Assembly: GCA_012845835.1 (NCBI GenBank)
Contig: JABAKD010000009.1
Coordinates: 1,324 to 65,323 of the forward strand
From: Undaria pinnatifida
Taxonomy: Eukaryota > Sar > Phaeophyceae > Laminariales > Alariaceae
Direction of reading: 5' to 3'
DNA: 64,000 nt
The notes below the pieces were generated by a model. The model had not been told where the DNA came from. It did no database searches and saw only the letters and a list, made by a program, of their open reading frames with translations. Positions within the stretch are counted from its first letter, which is position 1, and each line of letters opens with the position of its first letter. Of the stretch, positions 34,301-44,773 are shown piece after piece. The translations under genes and the position numbers were made by a program.

Positions 34301-34415
34301 GGCCATGCACTGTCACCGCTATTGAGCACTAGAGGGAGAAATGCGAATCGTCAGTGTTTTTTTAAGAAACGCTTAGTATACACGCGCTCAATTACTATAT
34401 CTCGTCTGTCCTTTG
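31366..34415 (+). repeat. G-tract modular repeat family, copy B
   Basis: It is co-linear with copy A (18.68-20.33 kb), starting GCCAGCTGTGAGATCGA and ending CACGCGCTCAATTAC, but is longer. The extra length is partly another pair of GTGCGTGGAAGC-TATAA modules and partly a foreign segment at about 31,945-33,240. It lies wholly inside intron 1 of the MULE transposase, in sense orientation. G runs reach about 20. No frame is credible. Confidence 0.8.
31945..33240. repeat. CAGCAGTACGTAC-rich segment inserted in copy B
   Basis: This block is absent from copy A at the equivalent point. It contains repeated CAGCAGTACGTACGGTAGTA and GGTACTCCC-GGCCGGTAT motifs (32.0-32.25 kb) with weaker copies at 32.4 and 32.63 kb. 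From 32.7 to 33.24 kb it is unique and holds no recognisable gene. Its terminal structure is unclear. Confidence 0.5.
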
Positions 34416-35016
34416 TTGCGTGCCCGTGTGCTTCGCTACAGCAGTTATGCATGATGATTCCAGCAGGTTCCCTTCCCTCACGGCTGTATCCGCAGCAGCA
34501 GCGCTGGCCCCTTTCCGCGCTTAAGTTCAAAAATGCAAAAATGCTTCATCTTGGAAGGGTCGGGCGTGTGTGTTTTGGTGCCGTGTATGTAGGATAGCGC
34601 TACCAGTTGCTCGATGTGCGGAAGTAAGTCCCTTCAGCAAATAAACTAGTACATGTAGACGCACGACAAAGCATATGTGCTGCGGTTTGGTCATGTACAC
34701 ACACAGCGTTGAGTTGAAGTATGGAGCGAGAGTTTTGAAACGAGTATCCAATAGTGTTGCGCGCCACATCTGCTGAACTCTGAGGTCATTGCTTTATTCA
34801 TACAAAAGTCCGCAGGCACGTTGATGTAGATATGACCCGCTGCATGTACATATGTCACCCTTTGTTTCCTCAACTCTCAAGTATTGTATCCCGCGCAAAA
34901 CCTGGTATTCAGTTCCGATCATACGAATGAAGTACGGTGCAGCGAATGGGTTTGGTTTGAACCCCATCCTTCATCCATACAAACGTTCATATCCAAAAAA
35001 TTCTGCGTGATAAACG

Positions 35017-35085
35017 TAGCTTGCAAAGATGAGTATTGACCTGTAATTGGTCAAACTCACGGCTGACGTCCTTGAAAATTAGTTA
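35017..35085 (+). repeat. About 70-bp dispersed repeat
   Basis: It shares CTTGCAAAGATGAGTATTGA, GGTCAAACTCAC-GCTGACGTC and CTTGAAAATTAGTT in order with 61990-62060. One copy is inside the MULE and one outside. Origin unknown. Confidence 0.7.
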
Positions 35086-35180
35086 TAAAATATCGTTTGA
35101 TCCGAGATTGTATGATTGGAATCTTGATGTGTTTCTTGGGACCCATTCCGTTCGTTGATTCGTTCTCCACTGCTCTTCAG

Positions 35181-35261
35181 AAACACCTCGACGGCACGTT
35201 CAAGCGATTCGGCGTCATGCTTGGACGCGCGGCGTTCGTGTGTCGGTACAGTCCGCTCAAG
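35181..35261 (+). CDS. MULE transposase exon 2
   Basis: This 81-bp exon lies between a CTCTTCAG acceptor and a GTATAA donor. It encodes 27 residues, K-HLDGTFKRFGVMLGRAAF and then VCRYSPLK. This is the segment that normally precedes the first catalytic strand in MULE transposases (an F-R-F-x-x-M-L-G pattern followed by S-P-L). It joins exon 1 and exon 3 in phase 0 and supplies exactly what is missing between them, which supports the gene model strongly. Copia-2 landed about 430 bp downstream, in the following intron. Confidence 0.75.
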
Positions 35262-35690
35262 GTATAAACGGCGAACGGCGTTGTCCCTTATTTGGATGAA
35301 TCGTCGACGCCTGTGATGGCAGGTTCGGTGGTGGTGGTCCTGTTGGCTGGCCTATTTAGTATGCAACATGCAGATATTCTGTCGTAAACTCGAAAATAAC
35401 CGCCGCGGAAGCGCGTAGACATGTATGACAATCGATGGTGTTTGCCAATAGGTGTGGTGCACACACACGCATACGCCTGCTGAAAACTGTTTGCGCCAGT
35501 GGTTGGATGTCTGTTTGTGTATGCCATACATGCTTCTGCTCTTGAACAACACCGGCAAACCGATCCCTCCCTCTATCTTTGATGAGCGCAAGCGAAGTAC
35601 CAACTCCACGGAAGGCACTGCGTCGAAGAGACTTTCAATCGTGGTTAGCTCTTCTGCATCCTTCAGCATGACATACAAAATAATTGAAAA

Positions 35691-35695
35691 CCGAC
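35691..35695. repeat. Target-site duplication CCGAC, left of copia-2
   Basis: It is identical to 44387-44391 and directly abuts the LTR terminus TGTGAATAG. Confidence 0.85.
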
Positions 35696-36117
35696 TGTGA
35701 ATAGCCTGTGAACACAATGGTTGTGTGAAGGCTCTGTCTTCTATGCGAAGAGATGCAGAGGTGGCACCGAAGTGTCTGTTAAGATCACTTGTGATAAGAA
35801 AGATAAAGGATAGTTTGGAAAGGGCGCTTGAGGCCAAAAAGAGAAGAAGAAGAGTTGGGAAAGTTGGGAAAGTTGGGAGAGTTGGGAGAGTGATCATGGT
35901 GGGGTGCATCACCACCTGATCATCACGGAACAATGCCCATAGTACGGTAGAATACCGGGACAACGGGACAACCTTAACATACTCAAATCTACGTTTACAT
36001 CTAGGTTACACCGAAGATTCAACGTAAGATTCAACTTAAGATTCAACTGCATATCTTATTCGTGCTAATAGACTGCGCATTAACTTAGATTTGAATCCAA
36101 GGTTCATACTTTTAACA
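35696..36117 (-). repeat. Copia-2 3' LTR, 422 bp
   Basis: In element orientation it runs from TGTTAAAAGTATG to GGCTATTCACA. It matches 39384-39796 with about six substitutions and one extra 9-bp unit in a CTTTCCCAA-type tandem. The purine tract (complement at 36118-36130) lies just upstream. Confidence 0.9.
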
Positions 36118-37464
36118 CACCCCCGTAATGCGAAGTCAGATTGCTAGAGAAGCCTCATACTTAGAAAACAAATTCGTAAAATAATCAAAAACAAATGGGT
36201 CTCATATCCGGTCGGGTGTATCAACCGCCGCAATATGGATGTATCCATGTTATCCACACATTCTACAAAAAATAAAACGTTACAAGGAAAGATACGTATA
36301 AAAATTACGCTTGGTGTAATTACCAGCGATAAATACCCTACCTAGTAGATAAAACGCAAAGATTCGTCTACTGGGTTTTAAACACGCTTTCTGAATTGTA
36401 CCAAATAGATAAACAATACTAGACAAATAAAGAGAATTGTGGACAAGTGTCCATTACGACAAATAAAACATTCTCACTATTCAGTTGTTTGTTTAATATA
36501 CTTACGTACTTCCGCAAAAACAAAACATTAGGAAGCAGGTAGAACAAGTACTGATAATACTGTAACAAACTATGGTGGGTGTAGTCATAGTCCATCAACG
36601 AGCTATATCCCCAAAAAAAAGAAGAAACAAACTAGCAAACAACTGACAAAGGTCGCTGCTGTAAGTTAACCACGCCACTTCAATATGATCCTAGGATACG
36701 CATATAACGATAAACTGCCTGATACAAATCGTACGCTGAAGAGCATAAGAGAGACAGTCCATTGTGAGCGTTTTTTTTTACTCATAAATGCTGGAATATA
36801 TACTCGTACGCATTTTCCGGTAGAACATGGCTTACTGCTGTACGATCGTTGACATTTCATACGACCCATAGTTCCACCTTTACTAATACGTAACTGGCGA
36901 GCAGTTGTAACTTTATAGTTGACAAAGAACTGCTGCACTAAGTAATATTCTCTACTTAAGTATCAATTTCAACCGTACCCACAATTCTAGCGCCTGTCCC
37001 CGACTGTTGACGGGAGTGCCGGGGTAGCTGTTGTTGGAGCTGTTCTGTATAGAAGGTCACGGACGGCTGAAGAAGCGCTTGGACAGAGACGAGGAGAAAG
37101 GTTGTGATGCGATGTGTCGTACGTCGGCCTTGTTCTTCCCCGGTCCATTGCAGTCTCGTGGTTGAATTATAATAGGCGAATCGCTTGTCGATATAGTGCC
37201 TATTCGGTTTGTGCGTAACACGCTTCTCCGTCCTCGGTACATCGCGGTTTGTCGGTGATTGAAAACTCCGATAGCACGCGGCATAATCAGGAAACAGGGT
37301 TGATTTTTTCCCACTTATGAAACGCCGCGATCTCGTATGGAACTCCATGAAACAATGTTTTTTGTGATCGTGGAGGTTGCCTGAGATATTTTACAAGGCC
37401 GTCGCGATGGTCAAAGGCGGTCTTGCGAGCCGGAGCTGTAGTTGCGACTTCAAGGTGTTGGAGC
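36118..37464 (-). other. Copia-2 3' non-coding region
   Basis: About 1.35 kb lies between the pol stop codon and the 3' LTR. It holds only small frames, the longest being 36956-37348. The last 13 bp before the LTR, CATTACGGGGGTG on the minus strand, are the polypurine tract and are repeated at 39371-39383. Confidence 0.5.
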
Positions 37465-39370
37465 TTAGAAGGAGTTCTCCGTGCTGAAGTCGTTGATCTT
37501 CGAGCAGAGGTCGTTGAAGGTTGGCTTATCACAAAATTTGGTGAGGATATCAGCAAGCTGATTTTTCGAAGAGACGAACTCGGTGATTACGATTCTGTCC
37601 GTTATCCAGTGCCTCAGAGCTGCAAATCTTATTGCAATGTGTTTGCTCCGGTTGGAATAATTGCCGTTCGCTGAAAGAAGAAGTGCTCCTCTGTTGTCGG
37701 AAGATATCCTGAAGCTCCTGAAGTTCGGCCATCCTAGCTCCCCAAGGATTCCTGATAGGTAAAGTCCATTTTTCGCGCAGGTGTTCAGAGCTATGAGTTC
37801 CGCTTCGGTTGTGCTTTGAGCAGTGATCTTTTGTAGCTGACTCGAGAAGTTGATGAGTCCTCCGGCCAAGAAGAACATCGACCCGGTAGTAGACCTCATC
37901 TTTTTAGGGTCTCCCATACCATACGAAGCGTCACAGTATCCGGTAAGATCGAAGCTGCTGCCCCTTTTGTACACAATAGCCAGATTAGGTGTTCCTCGAA
38001 GGTATCGAAGGATCCTTTTAACCGCTGCCATATGCACCGATGTGGGTTTTGCCATGTGACGAGCTGCTTGCATCGTGCTGAACGCCACGTCGTACCTCGT
38101 GCATTGGGTAAGAAATATAAGACTTCCTACAATGGCTTGATAGAGCTTAGTCATTGCCTCGTTTAGAAGCACGCTTCCTTCCGGCTGTGCGCATAGTTCC
38201 TTTCCTATTCCGGGTACGTGTACCGGGTTGCAGTCACTCATGTTGAAACGCTTGAGTACCGAAAGTGTGTACTGTCCTTGACTGAGTTCGATCGTTCCGG
38301 CTGCCTTGTCGCGCTTAACTTCAATGCCCAGAATTTGAGACACATCCCCGAGATCAGTCATAGCGAATTTTTCCATAAGCTCACGTCGAACCTCGGCCAT
38401 GCTTGCATTTGATGGTCCAGTGATGAGCAAGTCGTCGACGAAGAGAGTTAGCATGATGTATGTGTTCCCACTTCCCTTTGTGTATACGCAGGAATCAGAT
38501 GCTGTCGGCGTGAACCCCATTTTACGCAAGTCCTTGTCAATGGTGCTGTTCCAAACGCTTGGTGATTGGCGAAGTCCATATAAGCTTTTGCGCAGTTTCA
38601 TTACCAGCGGTCGGTTGGTTCTCTCGTCTATCGTTTCAAAGCCTGGTGCTTGCTTGGTGTAGACGTCCTCTTCAAGTTTACCGTTGAGAAATGCAGTTTG
38701 TACGTCCATGGCCAAAACTCGCCAATCCCTTGATGCCGCTATAGCCAGAAGAAGACGCTGACTTTCAATACGACAAACAGGAGCGAAAGTAGTGAAGCAA
38801 TCCAGTCCATGCTGTTGAGCCCAACCTTGTACCACAAGCCTTGCTTTAAAACGTCCGTCTGTTTTAACTCGAAATACCCACCGCGTTCCAATGATGGAGC
38901 AGCCCGGAGGAACCTTGGTGAATGGAATTAAATCGGCGACCTCGTGCTCATCGAGACTTTTGAGCTCCTTACGCATGGCTGCTTCCCATTCTTCTGCCTG
39001 TGGTGAGGCCATAGCTTGCGCGTACGTGTTGGGTACCGAAATAGAAGCCGGAGGATTTATTTTATCCATGCCGACAGCCCCAATATACTGCGAGACAGCC
39101 TCGAACTGTTGTTTCGGGGAATCTAGGCATTGAAGTGCCTGCTGACGCGCTTTCGCTTGAGAAGTGGATGAGCGCAGCCTCATATGAAACGGCTTGTTGC
39201 CGGTTGCGTCGGTGTCGCTAGTTTCTAGCGATGAGATACCATGTTTGATGCTCTGATAGTCGTCCATAAAATCCGAGCCTGGCTCCAAATCGAAATCAGG
39301 GACTTCAGGTTCTTCTTGCCCCCCCGAGTCTGCTGTTGGTAGAACAGTAGGCGGCTCTTCGATGAAGGAG
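37465..39370 (-). CDS. Copia-2 reverse transcriptase and RNase H, intact C-terminal part
   Basis: This long minus-strand frame of over 600 codons is joined at 39370 to a foreign strand, so it lacks gag, protease and integrase. It holds the complete RT: RWVFRVK, FTTFAPV, DVQTAFLNG, KLRKSLYGLRQSP, the FVDD catalytic box (LFVDDLLITG) and the LGIEVKRD segment. RNase H follows, with TGYCDASYG, TAQSTTEAELIAL, SSDNRGALLL, HIAIRF and NQLADILTK. The domain length is normal. It would copy element RNA into DNA in the virus-like particle, but it has no start codon context of its own here and is separated from gag. Confidence 0.9.
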
Positions 39371-39383
39371 CATTACGGGGGTG
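39371..39383 (+). other. Polypurine tract copy upstream of the inner LTR
   Basis: CATTACGGGGGTG precedes this LTR just as it does the 3' LTR. Yet the LTR is followed by a leader and gag, which is the 5' arrangement. PPT-LTR-leader-gag is the order found in a one-LTR circle or a tandem, not in a normal linear copy. Confidence 0.75.
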
Positions 39384-39796
39384 TGTTAAAAGTATGAACC
39401 TTGGATTCAAATCTAATTTAATGCGCAGTCTATTCGCACGAATAAGATATGCAGTTGAATCTTGAGTTGAATCTTACGTTGAATCTTCGGTGTAACCTAG
39501 ATGTAAACGTAGATTTGAGTATGTTAAGGTTGTCCCGTTGTCCCGGTATTCTACCGTACTATGGGCATTGTTCCGTGATGATCAGGTGGTGATGCACCCC
39601 ACCATGATCACTCTCCCAACTCTCCCAACTTTCCCAACTCTTCTTCTTCTCTTTTTGGCCTCAAGAGCCCTTTCCAAACTATCCTTTTTCTTTCTTATCA
39701 CAAGTGATCTTAACAGACACTTCGGTGCCACCTCTGCATCTCTTCGCATAGAAGACAGAGCCTTCACACAACCATTGTGTTCACAGGCTACTCACA
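39384..39796 (+). repeat. Copia-2 inner LTR, 413 bp, plus orientation
   Basis: It runs from TGTTAAAAGTATG to GGCTACTCACA. The following GGTTATGAGCC is the probable primer-binding site, though the tRNA is not identified. It differs from the 3' LTR by about six substitutions and lacks one 9-bp unit. Confidence 0.9.
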
Positions 39797-39907
39797 GGTT
39801 ATGAGCCTCGACCTTCGATATAAACATCGATCGGCACCAAGCGACTTCTCATTGAAGTTTGTCGCATCTTACCGGAAAGTTTTAGAGAAACCTCTATTAA
39901 GCCGGCT

Positions 39908-40060
39908 ACAGCATCAGCATCAGCATCAGCGATCAGCATCAGCTACAGCATCAGCATCAGCGATCAGCATCAGCTACAGCATCAGCATCAGCGATCAGCA
40001 TCAGCATCAGCATCAGCATCAGCATCAGCGATCAGCATCAGCATCAGCATCAGCATCACC
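39908..40060 (+). repeat. CAGCAT microsatellite in the gag leader
   Basis: Runs of CAGCAT are interrupted regularly by CAGCGAT and CAGCTA, and end at CACCATGG, which contains the gag start. The array is therefore part of the 5' untranslated leader. Confidence 0.9.
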
Positions 40061-43000
40061 ATGGGAGAGTCCACGAAAGCAGGTGATGCGGTAGACAAGC
40101 TCGTTAGAGCTCTCAACGGCAAATTTAATGGGCTTAAGTTCGACGTATGGAAACGCACGGCTCAGTCCGTGATAAGTATGCGTCATGCCGGGATCTCTGA
40201 TATCCTGGAAGGGCGACCTTGCCCCGAGCCCGAACTAGTTAGTCCTCGTCCATCTTCTAGAAGAAGTAGGCCTTCACGAGCTGTAACTCGCAGCCAGGCC
40301 GCTGACGAAACGGACATTCAGTCCGGGGAAACACCCCCGGCTGATACAGCAGAAAATGTACAGCCGGACGCAGGGAGTACTCCCGTGGTCACGGCGCATC
40401 TGCCACCATCATCTTCAGGATATTCTACACTCCCAGCCGCAACATCAGTTTTATGGGCCACGGATGACAACATCTCGAATTTGGAAGACATCAAGCACTG
40501 GCACCGCGACAATCGTCTTCTGTTCGACTTCTTGTTCCTGAGTACATCGGGAGCGGCGGCCAGCTTTCTTCTACAATTCAAGCCCAAACGAGGTGAACTT
40601 GCGAATGGAAAAGCTGCTTGGGATGGTATGGTTAGAAAGTATCAAAATTCCACCCGCCAACGTAGACGTATACTCAAACAACAACTATCGCATATGGTCA
40701 TGACGGATGGGCAAGACCCTGACGTATTTATAAATGAAGTATACTATTTACGGGATGAATTGGTGGACATGGGAGAGGTATTCAATGATGACAGCATACT
40801 GGACATAGTGCTAGAAGGACTCACGGATGAATACGTGCAAGTCAAATATAGCGCTGAAGCAGATGATGACTTCACACTCGACCGAGCTGTGATAACAATG
40901 CGTAATATGTACGCCAATAGAGCTATGCGAAACGGGCCTTTGCGAAAAGCGAAGGGGCGTGAATCTGCGATGGTAGTCACGTCGACACCCTCAGCAGTAG
41001 TGACCTGTTCACACTGCAAAAAGCCAGGCCATCGATTCCAAAATTGCTTTAAACGCAAGGGAAAAATATCGGGAAAGAAACCTCCCCCGACACCTCGAAA
41101 GAATTCGTGGTGTAGCCTGCATAATACCGATCGCCACGATAATAGCGACTGTCGGTCTCAAATGCGGGACGACAATATAACCCGTCGCCCTCGTCCTGGT
41201 CAACAAAATGGCCGGCATAATAACAACCGCGGCGCTCACGCCAATACCGCCACAACTCCAACGTCAACAACGCAAATGGAAGCTTACGTCCCAGAGATAC
41301 ATGCTCCATCCACTTCTACTGCGGCTGCGACTACAGCAGCTACTTCTACGTCCTTCGCGACTCCTTCCTGTCCATCCTCACCTCCAGTTGGTATAGGTTA
41401 TTCCTTCATCGCCGCACCTCCGATCAAGATCGCCGCGCAGCCCGTCGACTTCTCCATGACTGCGGACAGCGGAGCGTCTAGCCACTTCATCGACAATCAG
41501 CTTCTACCGGGCATTGAACATAAAATGAACCACTACGTGCAGCTGGACCCTCCCGTAATAATCAACGTAGCGGGAAACCATCGCCTTTATGACGTTGGTC
41601 AAGGGGTTTTGGTCGTACAAGTGTTGGACCACATAGGCTCTAAGCACTCTGTACAGCTTCCTGTCACGATCGTACCTGGGCTAGGCAGGCATTTATTTTC
41701 GGGGGGATCAGCTGCTGCGAGAGGGGTCACAATGATAATCGCCAAGCGGTCGTATCTTGACATGGGGGCTTTTGCTATACCTTTACGAAAGGACAGCCAC
41801 TGCCCTTCTTTGTACCATCTCGACCTCACCACTGGTGCAACCAGCCGAACACCTGAGACAGCGTTCCCGATCATCTCCGGAAAAAACTTTAAACCGGAAA
41901 CCGTCCTCGCTGTTCATGCTACGACGACTCCTAAAGCGACTTCCCTGCCAAAAACCGTTCCAGCTAATATCTGGCACAAGAGGTTGGGTCACCCCAATGG
42001 GCAGGTGATGTCCAAGGTGAAGGACATTGCAGAGTGTGGGGTGAATTTTTCAGACACTCTGTCGGCCTGTGAAACGTGCAAAATCAACAAGAGCACACAA
42101 CAGAATCACCCTAAAACATCGCGGCCTGACCCTTCCAGCGAACGTTTAAAGCTGGTGAGTACTGACCTGCTCGGACCTGTGACGCCCAAGGCGATCGGAG
42201 GATACGCCTACATGGCAAAGTATACCGACCATCACAGCCGGCTAAAAGCTGTCTACTTCATCGAAAAGAAAAGTGACACGCTACACACCCTCGGCAGATT
42301 CATTCAAGATCTAGCCATCCCTCTAGGGCTAAGGGTGCAGCATCTACGTTCTGATAATGGCGGCGAATACACATCCCGCAGCTTTCAGGAATATTGCAAA
42401 TCAACTGGAATTCGTCAACAGTTCTCGGCTCCGTACACACCGCAGCAGAACGGTGTTTCAGAACGGGACGGGCGTACTATTATGGACATGACTCGCTGTT
42501 TACTCAATGAGGCACACCTTCCTAAACCTTTATGGGGAGAAATAGCTTCGACAGCAGTTTTTCTAATTAACCGATTACCACACGCGGCAATCGGCGGCGA
42601 CACACCCTACCATCGTATGTTCGGGAAGCATGCAGACCTCTCATTTTTGAGGATTATCGGCACTCGGGCATTTGTGCACGTTGAAGGGTACACCACCAAG
42701 CTTCAACCAAAGGCTTGGGAAGGTGTTCTCGTCGGCTACGACAGCGACAGACCTACCTTCCGCGTGTATGATCGCTACTCGGGAAGAATTTCAAGCTCGC
42801 GCAACGTCTCCTTCATCGAAGAGCCGCCTACTGTTCTACCAACAGCAGACTCGGGGGGGCAAGAAGAACCTGAAGTCCCTGATTTCGATTTGGAGCCAGG
42901 CTCGGATTTTATGGACGACTATCAGAGCATCAAACATGGTATCTCATCGCTAGAAACTAGCGACACCGACGCAACCGGCAACAAGCCGTTTCATATGAGG

Positions 43001-43735
43001 CTGCGCTCATCCACTTCTCAAGCGAAAGCGCGTCAGCAGGCACTTCAATGCCTAGATTCCCCGAAACAACAGTTCGAGGCTGTCTCGCAGTATATTGGGG
43101 CTGTCGGCATGGATAAAATAAATCCTCCGGCTTCTATTTCGGTACCCAACACGTACGCGCAAGCTATGGCCTCACCACAGGCAGAAGAATGGGAAGCAGC
43201 CATGCGTAAGGAGCTCAAAAGTCTCGATGAGCACGAGGTCGCCGATTTAATTCCATTCACCAAGGTTCCTCCGGGCTGCTCCATCATTGGAACGCGGTGG
43301 GTATTTCGAGTTAAAACAGACGGACGTTTTAAAGCAAGGCTTGTGGTACAAGGTTGGGCTCAACAGCATGGACTGGATTGCTTCACTACTTTCGCTCCTG
43401 TTTGTCGTATTGAAAGTCAGCGTCTTCTTCTGGCTATAGCGGCATCAAGGGATTGGCGAGTTTTGGCCATGGACGTACAAACTGCATTTCTCAACGGTAA
43501 ACTTGAAGAGGACGTCTACACCAAGCAAGCACCAGGCTTTGAAACGATAGACGAGAGAACCAACCGACCGCTGGTAATGAAACTGCGCAAAAGCTTATAT
43601 GGACTTCGCCAATCACCAAGCGTTTGGAACAGCACCATTGACAAGGACTTGCGTAAAATGGGGCGACGGCCTTGTAAAATATCTCCAGGCAACCTCCACG
43701 ATCACAAAAATCATTGTTTCATGGAGTTCCATTGA
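40061..43735 (+). CDS. Copia-2 gag-pol, truncated in RT
   Basis: One uninterrupted frame of 1,224 codons starts at ATG 40061 in a good context (CACCATGG). The order is Gag (UBN2-like, about 1-300), a CCHC knuckle CSHCKKPGHRFQNC (about 313-326), the aspartic protease DSGASSHF (about 469), the GAG pre-integrase motif WHKRLGHPNG (about 638), and integrase with STDLLGP, SDNGGEY and NGVSERDGR (about 700-800). RT follows from RWVFRVK to KLRKSLYGLRQSPSVW. At about 43,662 the RT jumps by deletion to a 3' untranslated scrap and stops after some 25 foreign codons. Gag, protease and integrase look intact; RT and RNase H do not. Confidence 0.92.
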   Translation: MGESTKAGDAVDKLVRALNGKFNGLKFDVWKRTAQSVISMRHAGISDILEGRPCPEPELVSPRPSSRRSRPSRAVTRSQAADETDIQSGETPPADTAENVQPDAGSTPVVTAHLPPSSSGYSTLPAATSVLWATDDNISNLEDIKHWHRDNRLLFDFLFLSTSGAAASFLLQFKPKRGELANGKAAWDGMVRKYQNSTRQRRRILKQQLSHMVMTDGQDPDVFINEVYYLRDELVDMGEVFNDDSILDIVLEGLTDEYVQVKYSAEADDDFTLDRAVITMRNMYANRAMRNGPLRKAKGRESAMVVTSTPSAVVTCSHCKKPGHRFQNCFKRKGKISGKKPPPTPRKNSWCSLHNTDRHDNSDCRSQMRDDNITRRPRPGQQNGRHNNNRGAHANTATTPTSTTQMEAYVPEIHAPSTSTAAATTAATSTSFATPSCPSSPPVGIGYSFIAAPPIKIAAQPVDFSMTADSGASSHFIDNQLLPGIEHKMNHYVQLDPPVIINVAGNHRLYDVGQGVLVVQVLDHIGSKHSVQLPVTIVPGLGRHLFSGGSAAARGVTMIIAKRSYLDMGAFAIPLRKDSHCPSLYHLDLTTGATSRTPETAFPIISGKNFKPETVLAVHATTTPKATSLPKTVPANIWHKRLGHPNGQVMSKVKDIAECGVNFSDTLSACETCKINKSTQQNHPKTSRPDPSSERLKLVSTDLLGPVTPKAIGGYAYMAKYTDHHSRLKAVYFIEKKSDTLHTLGRFIQDLAIPLGLRVQHLRSDNGGEYTSRSFQEYCKSTGIRQQFSAPYTPQQNGVSERDGRTIMDMTRCLLNEAHLPKPLWGEIASTAVFLINRLPHAAIGGDTPYHRMFGKHADLSFLRIIGTRAFVHVEGYTTKLQPKAWEGVLVGYDSDRPTFRVYDRYSGRISSSRNVSFIEEPPTVLPTADSGGQEEPEVPDFDLEPGSDFMDDYQSIKHGISSLETSDTDATGNKPFHMRLRSSTSQAKARQQALQCLDSPKQQFEAVSQYIGAVGMDKINPPASISVPNTYAQAMASPQAEEWEAAMRKELKSLDEHEVADLIPFTKVPPGCSIIGTRWVFRVKTDGRFKARLVVQGWAQQHGLDCFTTFAPVCRIESQRLLLAIAASRDWRVLAMDVQTAFLNGKLEEDVYTKQAPGFETIDERTNRPLVMKLRKSLYGLRQSPSVWNSTIDKDLRKMGRRPCKISPGNLHDHKNHCFMEFH

Positions 43736-44335
43736 ACTGTTGACGAATTCCAGTTGATTTGCAATATTCCTGAAAGCTGCGGGATGTGTATTCGCCGCCA
43801 TTATCAGAACGTAGATGCTGCACCCTTAGCCCTAGAGGGATGGCTAGATCTTGAATGAATCTGCCGAGGGTGTGTAGCGTGTCACTTTTCTTTTCGATGA
43901 AGTAGACAGCTTTTAGCCGGCTGTGATGGTCGGTATACTTTGCCATGTAGGCGTATCCTCCGATCGCCTTGGGCGTCACAGGTCCGAGCAGGTCAGTACT
44001 CACCAGCTTTAAACGCTCGCTGGAAGGGTCAGGCCGCGATGTTTTAGGGTGATTCTGTTGTGTGCTCTTGTTGATTTTGCACGTTTCACAGGCCGACAGA
44101 GTGTCTGAAAAATTCACCCCACACTCTGCAATGTCCTTCACCTTGGACATCACCTGCCCATTGGGGTGACCCAACCTCTTGTGCCAGATATTAGCTGGAA
44201 CGGTTTTTGGCAGGGAAGTCGCTTTAGGAGTCGTCGTAGCATGAACAGCGAGGACGGTTTCCGGTTTAAAGTTTTTTCCGGAGATGATCGGGAACGCTGT
44301 CTCAGGTGTTCGGCTGGTTGCACCAGTGGTGAGGT
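43733..44335 (-). pseudogene. Copia-2 protease-integrase fragment, inverted copy
   Basis: This is the reverse complement of 41823-42424 and encodes LGHPNGQVMSKVKD, CETCKINKS, STDLLGP and SDNGGEY on the minus strand. It has no start or end of its own: it joins the 3' scrap at 43732 and the LTR fragment at 44336, with at most 1-bp overlaps at the joints. Confidence 0.9.
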
Positions 44336-44386
44336 AATAGACTGCGCATTAACTTAGATTTGAATCCAAGGTTCATACTTTTAACA
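44336..44386 (-). repeat. Copia-2 truncated 5' LTR
   Basis: Only the first 51 bp of the LTR remain (TGTTAAAAGTATG to GCAGTCTATT). The outer terminus is exact, so integrase used a normal LTR end. Confidence 0.88.
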
Positions 44387-44391
44387 CCGAC
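44387..44391. repeat. Target-site duplication CCGAC, right of copia-2
   Basis: It matches 35691-35695 and proves that the scrambled unit integrated whole into intron 2 of the MULE transposase. Confidence 0.85.
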
Positions 44392-44452
44392 ACCCCGCCC
44401 CGCTCCCCATACGCCGTCCCGCGCACTATTTCTACTACTTTCTTTAAAAAAG

Positions 44453-44773
44453 GTGCTCTGCGTGGACGCTGGCTTCCTGAAGGGCGAGTGGGAGGGTGTG
44501 ATGCTGATCGCGACCTTCAAGGACGCCAACAACACCTCGGTGCACCTCGCCACGGTCATCTGCGACAAGGAGAACAGCGACAACTACTCCTTCCTCTACG
44601 CGCTCATGCGGAAGAACTCCTACATGGAGGAGGTGCTCGACAGCGACAAAACCACCATCTACACGGACCAGCACCAGTCGCACTCATCTGCGCTCTACCT
44701 CCACGCGGGCCATGCCGTGTGGAAGTGGTGTCTTCGGCATCTCATCACGAACCTCGACCAGGAGGTTGGACAG
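44453..44773 (+). CDS. MULE transposase exon 3, DDE core
   Basis: It encodes 107 residues between an AAAAAAG acceptor and a GTGAGC donor. It opens with VLCVDAGFLKGEWEG, where the Asp is the first catalytic residue of MULE transposases. It continues with LIATFKDANN and ATVICDKENSDNYSFLYAL. The second catalytic Asp is in TIYTDQHQSH, and the family's Cys/His helix follows (HAVWKWCLRHL). This is the canonical spacing. Its DNA is GC-rich compared with the surrounding introns, as expected of coding sequence. Confidence 0.88.

Larger units (their letters stand above)
35696..44386 (-). mobile_element. Copia-2: integrated, inverted-duplicated Ty1/copia element
   Basis: The whole 8.7-kb unit is flanked by CCGAC and so integrated as one piece. 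Its interior is scrambled. From the right end, in minus orientation, the order is: the first 51 bp of an LTR (44336-44386); a protease-integrase fragment (43733-44335); an inverted plus-strand block with PPT, full LTR, leader, gag, protease, integrase, the first part of RT and a 3' scrap (39371-43732); and then RT, RNase H, 3' region and 3' LTR in minus orientation (35696-39370). The RT segment is therefore present twice, head to head. The duplicated proteins are identical, so the rearrangement is recent or arose during the same reverse-transcription event. Confidence 0.9.

Noticed and set aside
38891-39133. Plus-strand frames such as 38891-39133 and their mirror 43045-43287
   Set aside because: They are antisense shadows of the duplicated copia-2 RT. 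Their appearance twice only reflects the inverted duplication.
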